From contig NZ_CP046566.1 of assembly GCF_009740285.1 (NCBI RefSeq), forward strand, positions 186,001 through 250,000: a stretch of 64,000 bases of DNA, given 5' to 3'. The notes under the pieces are model-generated. The model did no database searches and was not told where the DNA came from. It worked only from the letters and a program-made list of their open reading frames with translations. The stretch's first letter is position 1; each line of letters opens with the position of its first letter. The stretch is from Phnomibacter ginsenosidimutans. Its GTDB lineage: Bacteria; Bacteroidota; Bacteroidia; Chitinophagales; Chitinophagaceae. This document shows, in pieces, positions 9,826 to 19,619 of this stretch. Both the position numbers and the translations under genes were made by a program.

Positions 9826-12800
9826 ATGAAAATCTTAGTTCAACCACTCCGAAAATCATTGGAGAATCGTGCTATAATGCTGCTGTTAATGGTAGTGTTT
9901 GCCACGGGAGCCTTTGCTCAAACCTTTTCCGTTACCGGTCAAATTAAAGATGAAAAAAGCATGCCGCTTCCCGGTGTTGCTATTCTTAATAATCGTACAC
10001 AAGCTGGTACATCTTCCAATCAGTTCGGCCAGTTTTCTATTGAGGCCCAAAAAAATGATGTGCTTACTTTTTCCTTTATAGGAAAGGCTACTCAAACCAT
10101 AAAAGTAAATGGCGACAGGTTGAGTGTTAACCTGGTAATGGTAGATACTGCCAATGAGCTTGGTGATGTGGTGGTTACTGCTTTGGGTATAAAGCGGCAG
10201 GAAAAAGCATTGGGTTATGCCACACAAACAGTAAAAGGCAGCACCCTGCAAACAGTAAAAGGCGTAGATGTTGCCACTTCACTAACTGGTAGAGTAGCAG
10301 GCTTGCTGGTACGAAACAGCCCTGAGTTTGCAGCTGAACCAAACATTACTTTAAGGGGCGAAACAGTATCTCCGCTTATAGTAATTGATGGCGTACCCTA
10401 TGGAAGTCTTTCACTCAGAGATGTACCTGCAGATGATATTGAAACAATCAACGTATTGAAAGGACCAACCGCTTCTGCATTGTATGGAGAAAGAGGAGGC
10501 AATGGAGCCATTATGATTACTACCAAGCGGGGTGCTGCCGGCAGGGGTTTATCTGTTTCTTTCAACAGCAGTTCAATGTTCGAAGCAGGATACCTTGCAA
10601 TACCCGAAATGCAGGGTAAATATGGCCGTGTGGTAAACACAGCAACCAATACTTACGTAGGCACCGGCGATGGTGCATGGGGGCCAGCACTCGAAGGTCA
10701 GTCTGTTATTCAGTGGGATCCAATCAGCAAAACCATGAAAGCCATGCCTTACCTACCGGTTGGAGCTAATAATTTCAAAAACTTTCAGCAACAGGGCTCT
10801 ATTTTAAACAACAACCTAAGCATTGCCCAAAGTGGCGATATGGGCGGTTTTCGAGCATCAGCCACATGGGTAAATAACAAAGGCACTTACCCCAACTCAA
10901 AGTTTGATAAAGTAACCTACAGCGTTGGCGGTGACATTCGCTCCAAAAAGTTTTCTCTCTCCACTTCTTTGGCTTACAACAATCACCGTTCTCCCAATTT
11001 AGGTTTTAGCGGCTATACCGGCTACGACCCTATGTATGGCCTGCTTATATGGGGTTCGCCCGATTGGAACATCAATGATTATAAAGACTATTGGACCGTG
11101 CCCAACGAAATACAAAACAACAGCTATACAGCTGGAAACAACAATCCGTTTTTCGACAGGTATGAACGTATCAGAACCTACAACAAAGATTTATTCAACG
11201 GTCAAATTACGCTCAATTATGACATCCTTCCTTGGTTGAAAGTAACAGCAAGAACTGGTTACGATACCTACAGTGCTACGCAAAATATACGGGTATCCAA
11301 AGGCTCATTTCAAGGGGCAGGTGCTACTACAATGATACCTGGTGGTACCGAAGTATGGGGCGAAGCGCAGCGGGGATCTTATAACCAGGGCATCAGCCGG
11401 GGCTTTAGCAGCAATACAGAAGGAATCCTTTCTGCCAACAGAAAATGGAAAGACTTTTCAATAGATGGTTTTGTAGGTGGTTCCATTTATTACAAGCAAG
11501 ATGAAGGCTTGGAGGCAAGAACAAGAGGCGGTCTTTCAATACCGGGGTACTACTCGCTGAAAGCATCTATAGATCCGGTGATTACAGCATCTTCTGTGGC
11601 TAAAAGGCAAACCAACAGCCTTTTTGGTAAGTTGGGTATTGGCTGGAAAAACATTGCGTTTGTAGAAGGTACTTTCAGAAACGACTGGGTATCTACCTTG
11701 CCGGAAGCAACCCGTTCATTCTTGTATCCTTCCGTTGCAGGTAGCTTAGTATTGTCTGAACTTACAGGTACCAATAGCTTGCTCTCATTCTGGAAATTAA
11801 GAGGCTCCTGGACGCAGTATAAAAAGCCCGCCAACATTTATTCTATTAATCAGGTGTATGGCATTGCAACCAATCAGTGGGGCACCCTACCTACTGCATC
11901 GTACCCCACCACCATCCGACCCGATGATATTTTTGCTGAGTCATTCAACACTACAGAAATTGGTACTTATGCCAGCTTCTTAAAAAACAGACTTTCATTG
12001 GATGTAACGCTCTATTCTAAAAAAGGATATGATTTTATTCAAACAGCCAGTATTAGTCCATCTACAGGTTTTACCGGAGTATTCATCAATAATGATGAAG
12101 AACGCACCCGCCAAGGTATAGAAGTAACGCTCGGTGCTACACCAGTAAAAACGAAAGACATGAAATGGGATATTGCTCTCAACTGGGCTACTTCTGTACA
12201 GAAGTACACACAAATGGATGCAACCTATTCCATCAAAGGCAGAGAGTGGATTGGTGTAGGAAAGCGTACCGATTATTATACTTATAACGAGTACCAGACA
12301 GACAATCAGGGAAATATTGTATTCAACAATGGTGTGCCCACTTATAAACCAATTGCATCATTGGCAGGCTACACCGATCCGGACTGGATTTGGGGTATCA
12401 ATTCCAGCTTTAACTACAAGCAATTTACGCTGAATGTAGCTTTTGATGGAAGAGTTGGCGGCCTTGCACAGTCTATTACTGAAATGTATATGTGGCGTTC
12501 AGGAAACCATCCGAACTCATTAACAGAAGAAAGATACCTGGATGCTAAAACTCCAGGGTCAAAAAACTTTTTGGGTCAAGGTGTAAAAGTTGTTTCAGGC
12601 TCCATTGTATACGATGCAAATCTTCAGGTAGTGAGTGATACAAGGGTGTTTGCACCAAACGATGTATATACCACTTATAAATCTTACATAGAAGCGTTGC
12701 ACAAAGGAACTGCTTGGGGCGGCTCTCCTTCTCCGGTTGATTTGTATACAACTACTTTCTTCAAGCTGAGAGAACTGTCACTCACATATCAGTTTGATAA

Positions 12801-12969
12801 TAAAGTGGCTTCAAAAATTGCTGCGAAAGGAATTTCTGTTTCATTGGTTGCTCAAAACTTGCTGTACTGGGCTAAGCAGTTTAAGTATTCAGATATTGAT
12901 GGCGGTTCTGAAAACTTTGCCGATCCTTCAATGAGGTATATCGGTATGAACTTCAGATTCGATTTCTAA
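9826..12969 (+). CDS. SusC/RagA family TonB-linked outer membrane receptor
   Basis: A 1047-residue protein from the ATG at 9826, chosen because it begins directly before the signal peptide (hydrophobic run AIMLLLMVVFATGAFAQ). The order of domains is typical: a carboxypeptidase-like beta-sandwich (SVTGQIKDEKSMPLPGVAI), a TonB-box-like segment (GDVVVTALGIKRQ), the plug with LRGETVSPLIVIDGVPYG and LKGPTASALYGERGGNGAI, then the long beta-barrel ending in MRYIGMNFRFDF with a terminal Phe. It imports oligosaccharides through the outer membrane together with the SusD lipoprotein that follows 45 bases later. The gene looks more AT-rich than the housekeeping genes to the right. Confidence 0.96.
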   Translation: MKILVQPLRKSLENRAIMLLLMVVFATGAFAQTFSVTGQIKDEKSMPLPGVAILNNRTQAGTSSNQFGQFSIEAQKNDVLTFSFIGKATQTIKVNGDRLSVNLVMVDTANELGDVVVTALGIKRQEKALGYATQTVKGSTLQTVKGVDVATSLTGRVAGLLVRNSPEFAAEPNITLRGETVSPLIVIDGVPYGSLSLRDVPADDIETINVLKGPTASALYGERGGNGAIMITTKRGAAGRGLSVSFNSSSMFEAGYLAIPEMQGKYGRVVNTATNTYVGTGDGAWGPALEGQSVIQWDPISKTMKAMPYLPVGANNFKNFQQQGSILNNNLSIAQSGDMGGFRASATWVNNKGTYPNSKFDKVTYSVGGDIRSKKFSLSTSLAYNNHRSPNLGFSGYTGYDPMYGLLIWGSPDWNINDYKDYWTVPNEIQNNSYTAGNNNPFFDRYERIRTYNKDLFNGQITLNYDILPWLKVTARTGYDTYSATQNIRVSKGSFQGAGATTMIPGGTEVWGEAQRGSYNQGISRGFSSNTEGILSANRKWKDFSIDGFVGGSIYYKQDEGLEARTRGGLSIPGYYSLKASIDPVITASSVAKRQTNSLFGKLGIGWKNIAFVEGTFRNDWVSTLPEATRSFLYPSVAGSLVLSELTGTNSLLSFWKLRGSWTQYKKPANIYSINQVYGIATNQWGTLPTASYPTTIRPDDIFAESFNTTEIGTYASFLKNRLSLDVTLYSKKGYDFIQTASISPSTGFTGVFINNDEERTRQGIEVTLGATPVKTKDMKWDIALNWATSVQKYTQMDATYSIKGREWIGVGKRTDYYTYNEYQTDNQGNIVFNNGVPTYKPIASLAGYTDPDWIWGINSSFNYKQFTLNVAFDGRVGGLAQSITEMYMWRSGNHPNSLTEERYLDAKTPGSKNFLGQGVKVVSGSIVYDANLQVVSDTRVFAPNDVYTTYKSYIEALHKGTAWGGSPSPVDLYTTTFFKLRELSLTYQFDNKVASKIAAKGISVSLVAQNLLYWAKQFKYSDIDGGSENFADPSMRYIGMNFRFDF

Positions 12970-13014
12970 TACTGATGCAAGCAACACCAATTAGAGAAAA
13001 CAAAAATCATTGAC

Positions 13015-14541
13015 ATGAAACGTACACTATTATACATCATTGCTGTTGTTACTGTTTTCAGTAGCATAACCGGGTGCAGCAAGTTCGACGATATCAATAC
13101 CAACCCCGATGCAACAGAGAATGTAAACTCTGCCATGCTTGCTACCAATATTATACTTCGCAACCTGAAATTTCAGGGCAGAGATGCCATGGCTTATTTG
13201 TCTGATAACGGCATGGCTAAATATGTAGCTTTTGCCAACCAAAGCATTATGCCGTCGCAATACAACGCGTTGGGTGCTACCGATTTTGGTGCCATGACTA
13301 TGCTGCCCAATATTGAAAGCATGCTGGAGTATGCCAAAGGAAGTGTAATGGAAAACTCATATAAAGGACTTGCCAAGTTTTCCAGAGCGTATATGTTTTA
13401 TGACATAACCATGAAGGTGGGTGATATTCCATACACTGGAGCGGGCAAAGCAAAAAACGGCGAGATTGAAGTAAAGTATGATACACAGGAAGAAGTGTTG
13501 AAGGGGATTTTAGATGATTTGAAAGAAGCTGATGCCTTTTTTGCCAATGGAGTAAAGTTTGATGGTGACCCCTCACCTTATGCCGGCGACCCAGCTAAGT
13601 GGCGCAGGGCTTCTAATGCATTTGCTTTGAAAGTGCTGTTATCATTGAGTAAAAAGTCTGAATCATCAACGCTGAATGTAAAACAACGGTTTGCTGAAAT
13701 TGTGAATGCTGGATTTTTACTTACACCCACAACCGGCTATCTGGGGCTTAATTATTCGGCTACAAATCCTCACCCTATGTCTGGCACAAACAACCTGTTT
13801 ACAAGCCGCACTATTGTTAGCACAACAGTGATAGATAATCTTAAGCGCTACAATGATCGTAGATTGTTTTACTATGCAGAACCTGCAGGGGCTAAAATAT
13901 CGGGAGGCCTGTTACAGTCAGATACCGCGGCTTATGTAGGAGCAAACGTTTCAGATGATTATGACGATATTACATTCGGACACAGCAAGAATGCGTACTC
14001 TCTTTTAAATGCAAGATACCTTGCTGAAACTGCAGGAGACCCTCGCTTAATCATGAGTTACCCTGAGCAGCAACTCATGTTGGCAGAAGCAAGAGTGCTG
14101 GGATGGATTACAACTGGTACAGCAAAAGAGTATTACGAATCAGGCGTAAAAGCTGCGTTGGCATTTATAATGGCTACCAAAAGCAATTATGCCCATGCAA
14201 TGCCAATTACACAGGCTTATATTGATAATTATTTTACAGGTGAGGCGGCGTTCAAAACACTGCCCGCAGATCAGTTAAAGCAAATTTGGATGCAGCTGTA
14301 CTTCTTAAACTTTATGCAGAACCCAATACCAGTTTATTATAACTACAGAAGAACAAGTTATCCTGACTTTCCGATTAATCCGGCTACATCTTTAAATCTA
14401 AATAAAACAAATGCCATCCCTATGCGTTGGCTATACCCTTCTTCTGAAAGTAACTTTAACAGGGCTAATGTAGATGAAGCCATACAAAGGCAATACGAAG
14501 GCGTAGATGAGGTAAATAAGCTGATGTGGATACTTAAGTAA
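13015..14541 (+). CDS. SusD/RagB family glycan-binding lipoprotein
   Basis: A 508-residue protein with a lipoprotein signal ending SSITGC (Cys21), then the DDINTNPDATENVNSAML segment typical of SusD-like proteins next to SusC. The C-terminal part has LMLAEARVLGWI and YYNYRRTSYPDFPINP, both common in this family. It is expected to sit on the cell surface as the lid of the SusC transporter and to bind the target glycan. It directly follows SusC and is followed by a strong hairpin, which suggests SusCD may be expressed above the downstream enzymes. Confidence 0.95.
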   Translation: MKRTLLYIIAVVTVFSSITGCSKFDDINTNPDATENVNSAMLATNIILRNLKFQGRDAMAYLSDNGMAKYVAFANQSIMPSQYNALGATDFGAMTMLPNIESMLEYAKGSVMENSYKGLAKFSRAYMFYDITMKVGDIPYTGAGKAKNGEIEVKYDTQEEVLKGILDDLKEADAFFANGVKFDGDPSPYAGDPAKWRRASNAFALKVLLSLSKKSESSTLNVKQRFAEIVNAGFLLTPTTGYLGLNYSATNPHPMSGTNNLFTSRTIVSTTVIDNLKRYNDRRLFYYAEPAGAKISGGLLQSDTAAYVGANVSDDYDDITFGHSKNAYSLLNARYLAETAGDPRLIMSYPEQQLMLAEARVLGWITTGTAKEYYESGVKAALAFIMATKSNYAHAMPITQAYIDNYFTGEAAFKTLPADQLKQIWMQLYFLNFMQNPIPVYYNYRRTSYPDFPINPATSLNLNKTNAIPMRWLYPSSESNFNRANVDEAIQRQYEGVDEVNKLMWILK

Positions 14542-14544
14542 AGA

Positions 14545-14583
14545 AATGCGAGGTTGCTGCATTTAAGTATGCAACCTCGCATT
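14545..14583 (+). terminator. Hairpin after SusD (possible partial terminator)
   Basis: AATGCGAGGTTGC (14545-14557) is the perfect reverse complement of GCAACCTCGCATT (14571-14583), a 13-bp stem with a 13-nt loop, starting four bases after the SusD stop. It is not followed by a clear T run (ATTATTCCC), so it may act as a weak terminator or as a 3' stabiliser of the SusCD message. Confidence 0.6.
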
Positions 14584-14729
14584 ATTATTCCCATTAAATG
14601 GTGGGTATGCAAAGTTCTACATCCACACATCCAAATATTTATTGCAGTAGTTAAATACCATTACTGATTGACAGTTCCTTTTTTTAAGTAGTGCCATTTA
14701 GCATGCTGTTTGTATAAGTTTTCTATTTT

Positions 14730-17246
14730 ATGAAATTATTTTTTTTGATACTGTCGGGTATGTTGTGGGCCTCAAAGACAATGGCGCAGCCGATGGCAGA
14801 GTATCTGGTTTTTGCAGATGAGTTTAACTACACCGGGCTGCCAGATTCAACTAAGTGGACTTTTGAAACCAAAGGAAATGCCAGTGGTTGGGGTAATAAT
14901 GAAAAGCAATATTATACTTCAGGCTTACCTGCAAATGCATATGTAAAAGACGGCACACTAAAAATAACCGCACTAAAAGAAAACAAAGAAGGGAAAGCAT
15001 ATACTTCTGCAAGACTATCTTCCGCTGGTAAAGCAGAATTTACATACGGCAGAATTGAAGTAAGGGCAAAACTACCAAAAGGGAAAGGCACTTGGCCTGC
15101 AATATGGATGCTGGGGAGTAATATACATGAAGATACACGCTGGCCGGCTTGTGGAGAAATTGACATAATGGAACACGTAGGTTATGATGCCGATAGCATA
15201 CATGGCACAATTCATACTGAAGCGTACAACCACATGAAAGGTACACACCGAGGAAAAGGCGCCTACATTCAAAACCCTTATTCCGATTTTCATGTGTATA
15301 GTATTGATTGGTCGGAAAGTAAAATTGATTTTCTACTCGATGGAAACATTTACTATACTACACCCAATGAACAATTGGGTACTAAAGAATGGCCTTTCAA
15401 CCAGCCCTTCTTTCTAATTCTCAATTTGGCCATTGGTGGCAACTGGGGTGGTAAGCATGGTATTGATGATGATATTTTTCCAGCTGTGATGGAAATTGAT
15501 TTTGTAAGAGTATATCAAAAGAAACCACAATCAATTCAACAATTGATTGCACAGCGGGCTGTTGTTGATACCAATTTAATCTTACCACCAGCCTGGGCTT
15601 TTGGCGTATTGTATGGCGGCTATACCAATCAGCAGGAAACAATTCAACGGGTTAAAGAAATTAAACAACATCAGTACCCAATTGATGCTTATTGGATAGA
15701 CAGTTGGTTTTGGAGTTACAGCGACAAAGGAAAAGGACCACACAAGTACATCGATTTTATAGCCGATACACTTAGCTACCCAAACAGAAAAGAAATGTGG
15801 AGTACCCTGCAACAGCAAGGTATAAAAGGCGGTTTTTGGGTATGGGATTGTATACAACAAAATGGTAATGAACAGGCTTTTAAAGACTTTTTCGACAAAG
15901 GCTTTTTTAAAAATGTGTATACTAATAAAGACTCATGGCATAACAACAGCACCACCACAGCCATGTTTGAAACTGGAAAAGACAATAAAGGAACATTAAA
16001 CGGCAATATTAATTTCGATAATCCCGCAGCCGTTGCTTATTTCAAACAGCGGATGAAGCACTTTTTTGATGAAGGAGCTGACTTTATTAAACTAGATCGT
16101 ACATCAGATATTAATACATGCAAAACGATGTTTGAAATGACCCAAGAGTTTGGTAAAGAAACGCAGGGTCGCGGTTTTATCTTATCTCATACAGGCGGCC
16201 AGGAGCGGTCAGCGTACAAACGCTATCCCACAAAATGGACTGATGATACAAGGTCTGATTGGAATACTGAAAACCCCTTGATAAGTTTTCCTTCTTGGGT
16301 GCCAAAAGTGGCACTCAAAGAAAATATAGCAATGTTTAGCGACCCCTCTAAAAAAACGAGTTCAATACCATTTCTTACAAACGATATGGGTGGCTTTGAT
16401 ATGGGCAAAACCATACATCCGTCTGAAGAGCTGTTTATCCGTTGGATGCAATTCTCCATGTTTACCCCCATCGTTGAATTATTCAGCCAGCCAGAAAATC
16501 CTACTTCCAATCTTCCCTGGAAATACTCTGAAAGAGCCGACACGCTATTTCGAAAGTTTGCGCATTTAAGAATGCAACTCTTTCCTTACATATACAGCTA
16601 TGCTCATCGTAGCAGAATAGAAGGCAGCCATATGATAGGCAAGTTTCCCAAGCATACATACCAGTATACCTTTGGCAATGAACTTTTGGTTGCCCCTGTA
16701 TATACCCGTGATGCCAATACACAGCAGGTTTATTTGCCGGCAGGCAATTGGATAAATTACTGGACAGGCCATGTATTAGCTGGCAATCAATACCACTATA
16801 TGAATGCTCCAATAGATCAAATTCCATTGTTGGTAAAAGCAGGTTCGATAATTCCAATGAGAAACTATGCTTCGTCTGTAGAAAGTGGAAGCAATAAATT
16901 CATTGCTCTACAAATATACAGTGGTGCTGATGGGCACTTTTGGCTGATAGAAGATGATGGTATCAGCAATGAGTATTTGAGTGGAAAGTATGCAGCTACA
17001 TTGTTAGAAAACAAAGAAACCGAGCAAAGCAGTACGATTGTTATTCATGCAGTAAATGGGTTTTACAAGTCTATGCCTTCCAAAAGGCTTTGGACTCTTC
17101 AATTCTTCGATTCACGCAAGCCAGTATCAGCCACTTGCAATGGAAAAAAAGTGAATATCCTTATGAAGGGGGACAATAAGTTTATGATTGAATTAAACTC
17201 GGTAGATGTAAAGCAGAAATCTACAATAGTAGTAAAGTTCAAATAG
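14730..17246 (+). CDS. GH16 endo-beta-glucanase fused to a GH31 glycosidase
   Basis: An 838-residue protein with two catalytic modules. Residues 1-19 are a signal peptide. Residues 21-264 are a GH16 jelly roll of laminarinase type with the catalytic EIDIME (E143, D145, E148). After a linker of about 20 residues, residues 285 to about 640 form a GH31 barrel: PPAWAFGVLYGGY at its start, predicted nucleophile D456 in FIKLDRTSD, predicted acid/base D506 in KWTDDTRSD, and the conserved NDMGGF. A beta-sandwich follows (FGNELLVAPVYTRDANTQQV). The usual N-terminal beta-sandwich of GH31 enzymes is missing; GH16 takes its place. The nucleophile region lacks the common DMNE form, so specificity is open. 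One chain could cut a beta-1,3-glucan backbone and remove an alpha-linked branch. Confidence 0.88.
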   Translation: MKLFFLILSGMLWASKTMAQPMAEYLVFADEFNYTGLPDSTKWTFETKGNASGWGNNEKQYYTSGLPANAYVKDGTLKITALKENKEGKAYTSARLSSAGKAEFTYGRIEVRAKLPKGKGTWPAIWMLGSNIHEDTRWPACGEIDIMEHVGYDADSIHGTIHTEAYNHMKGTHRGKGAYIQNPYSDFHVYSIDWSESKIDFLLDGNIYYTTPNEQLGTKEWPFNQPFFLILNLAIGGNWGGKHGIDDDIFPAVMEIDFVRVYQKKPQSIQQLIAQRAVVDTNLILPPAWAFGVLYGGYTNQQETIQRVKEIKQHQYPIDAYWIDSWFWSYSDKGKGPHKYIDFIADTLSYPNRKEMWSTLQQQGIKGGFWVWDCIQQNGNEQAFKDFFDKGFFKNVYTNKDSWHNNSTTTAMFETGKDNKGTLNGNINFDNPAAVAYFKQRMKHFFDEGADFIKLDRTSDINTCKTMFEMTQEFGKETQGRGFILSHTGGQERSAYKRYPTKWTDDTRSDWNTENPLISFPSWVPKVALKENIAMFSDPSKKTSSIPFLTNDMGGFDMGKTIHPSEELFIRWMQFSMFTPIVELFSQPENPTSNLPWKYSERADTLFRKFAHLRMQLFPYIYSYAHRSRIEGSHMIGKFPKHTYQYTFGNELLVAPVYTRDANTQQVYLPAGNWINYWTGHVLAGNQYHYMNAPIDQIPLLVKAGSIIPMRNYASSVESGSNKFIALQIYSGADGHFWLIEDDGISNEYLSGKYAATLLENKETEQSSTIVIHAVNGFYKSMPSKRLWTLQFFDSRKPVSATCNGKKVNILMKGDNKFMIELNSVDVKQKSTIVVKFK

Positions 17247-17439
17247 TTTAAATATCTGTTTTTAATGATGATGGCTACAAAGCAGTTTTGCAAGGAGCCA
17301 CTGATACCCGTATCCCCCAGCATAAAACAAGCACATACATATTTATCAAGTCAGGTAAATGTGATAGATGCAAGTATGCTCATTAATGCCATTTCCTTGT
17401 ACCATACAACAACTTTAATATAACTAAACAGTTTTAGCC

Positions 17440-19550
17440 ATGCGCAACAAGCAATCCTGTATTGGGATAAGTCTTTTTGTTGTTTTCATCAGCTGGGTCG
17501 CAATTGCTAAGTCTCAGCCATTAGCATCTTCTGCGGCAATGAGAACAGGGTTTGCTGCCATGTACAACATGGAACAGCTTCCTTTACTTTTTCCCAACGG
17601 AACCCAAACAAAGCAGCCTCTTGCCTACGATGCCACCGGGAAAAACTGGGACCATCATTTTCTGGCAGCTTTTACGCAGTATGTAGACTCTGTTAAAATG
17701 CCTGACGGCAGTATCCGAAAAGAGTATGTGATATACGATGAAATGGGCCCCGGTGTACTGTACAGGCAGCAAATGAACGCCTGGTACGACCGCTCCAAAA
17801 TACCCAATGGCTGGCTGGCTTGGGGCGAACCCAACCAACCAAGGGCCGATGCCAACATCTGTTATTATTTTGATGATGAAAAAGAGCCAAGGATAAACAT
17901 GCACCTGAAAGACTTTTTTGGCACAAAAAACAAACCCTTTACAGAGCCCCTTGCCTTTGTAGATTCAGGCTATCTTTTTGCCAACCTCTACTATCCCTTT
18001 GCTTATAAAAAAGGCTGAAGGTAACCATGCGGCCCAATGCCAAATCGTTTGAGGAAATGGATACCAAGTGGTATCAGTACACAGCTTTGTCATTTCCTGC
18101 TGATTATCCGATTGATACATGGGATAACACTCATACCGGTTCCGAAAAAGTAATTGAGCAATGGAATAAATCGGGTGAAAATCCAAACGACCTGAAAGGT
18201 TGTAAACAAGTAGTTTATAGCAATACTGTAAAAAAGGGGTAGCGGCCACCCTGTTTGCTACAACAGGCAGTGGCTCTCTGGCCGGTATTACAATGCAGCT
18301 GAAGCCTTATACCAAAGAAACTTTGTTTAACACCCGCTTGAAAATATATTGGGACAACAACAACAGCCCCGCTATAGAACTGCCCCTTGGCTACTTTTTT
18401 GCCGCAGGCGCAAAAGATTACAGTGCCACGGTTGATAAAGTGCTGGCCAAATCGCTGACCACGCTGCTGTTTGGCTTCAACCCCGAAACGGGAATCTTAT
18501 ATGCATACTGGCCCATGCCATTTTGGAAATCGGCCCGCATAGTACTGGAAAACCAGTCTGCTACCGATATTGACAACCTGACCTGCAAAGTTTGGGTAAA
18601 GCCATCGGCCGTTTTGGCTTACGACAAAAGTAAAACCGGCTACTTTAGGGTAAAGCGTACTACCGATGCCGACCCCGATACCTTAGGTTTCAGGTCGGTA
18701 GCTTTTGAAGAAAGTGGCAGGGGCCATGTTGCCGGGGTTGTTTTTTATAGTGACCGGTACGATATGGATGGCGATGAGTTTACCTATATAGACGATAGCC
18801 GAACGCCCCAAATCCACGGCAGTGGTACCGAAGACGACCATAATCAGGGCTGGGCGGGCCGTGCTTATCAAAAACCGCTTTGGGGCGGGCTTGTAAATGG
18901 CTACGATGGAGCCTACAGAATTTACCTGAATGACTGCTATATTTTCAATAAAAAAATTTTGATTTCATACGAATACTCCCTGATGAAACCGCAGTTTGTA
19001 AACGGCGGCTCAACTGATGTAATTACCTTCTACTACAAGTCGGAAGGAGAATCCAACTTACTGCTGACCGACGAACTAGATGTAGGCAATCACTTTAGCG
19101 AAAAGCAACATGCTTATGTGGTAGAGGGCCTTACATGGAAAGGAATACTGAAAGACGAGTATGATGGCTATGAACGAAACCTGCAGTATGGTGCCTGCAC
19201 CGACGATGGCAAAGCCTTTAATAAGCGTACCACATTCAACGTTTTAATAGCACCTCAAAATGAAGGTGTGAAGCTCAGACGAAGACTTAACAGAAATGGA
19301 AATGGTGTGCAGACCACAAACGTATATGTTGACGGTCAGCTTGGTTCCAAAACCATGGCATGTAGTTATTCCTTCCTTGAGTACCGGAAAAGGCACTGTT
19401 GATGGCTGGTATGACAGTGACTTCGAAATTCCATCATCATTCACAAAAGGAAAAAAGTCAATCAAAGTTCAAATTGAATTTGTTCGTTCACCTCAACAAG
19501 GATCTGTCAATGAGTTTTATTATTGGGTTTACTCATACATGAGTAAATAA
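17440..19550 (+). CDS. GH172 (DUF2961) family glycosidase; three frameshifts
   Basis: Four consecutive open segments join into about 703 residues if one A is restored in the A run at 18007-18012, one G is restored at 18236-18239, and one G is dropped at 19343-19344. An export signal is at the N-terminus. The family signature is IHGSGTEDDHNQGWAGRAYQKPLWGG, which matches the GTGTEDY-type motif of DUF2961; the Glu in it is a likely catalytic residue. The final part (PKPWHVV, VDGWYDSDFEIPSS, GKKSIKVQIEF) resembles the C-terminal jelly roll of these proteins. Characterised GH172 members act on alpha-D-fructofuranosides or alpha-D-arabinofuranosides. This gene looks more GC-rich than its neighbours on both sides. 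Three indels in one gene could mean error or true decay; the smooth joins favour error. Confidence 0.8.
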
Positions 19551-19619
19551 TGATGTGCCTTCTGATAATTGTTATGCTTTAATCTTTTGACACTCATACA
19601 GGGCTCAAACCATTAATTT

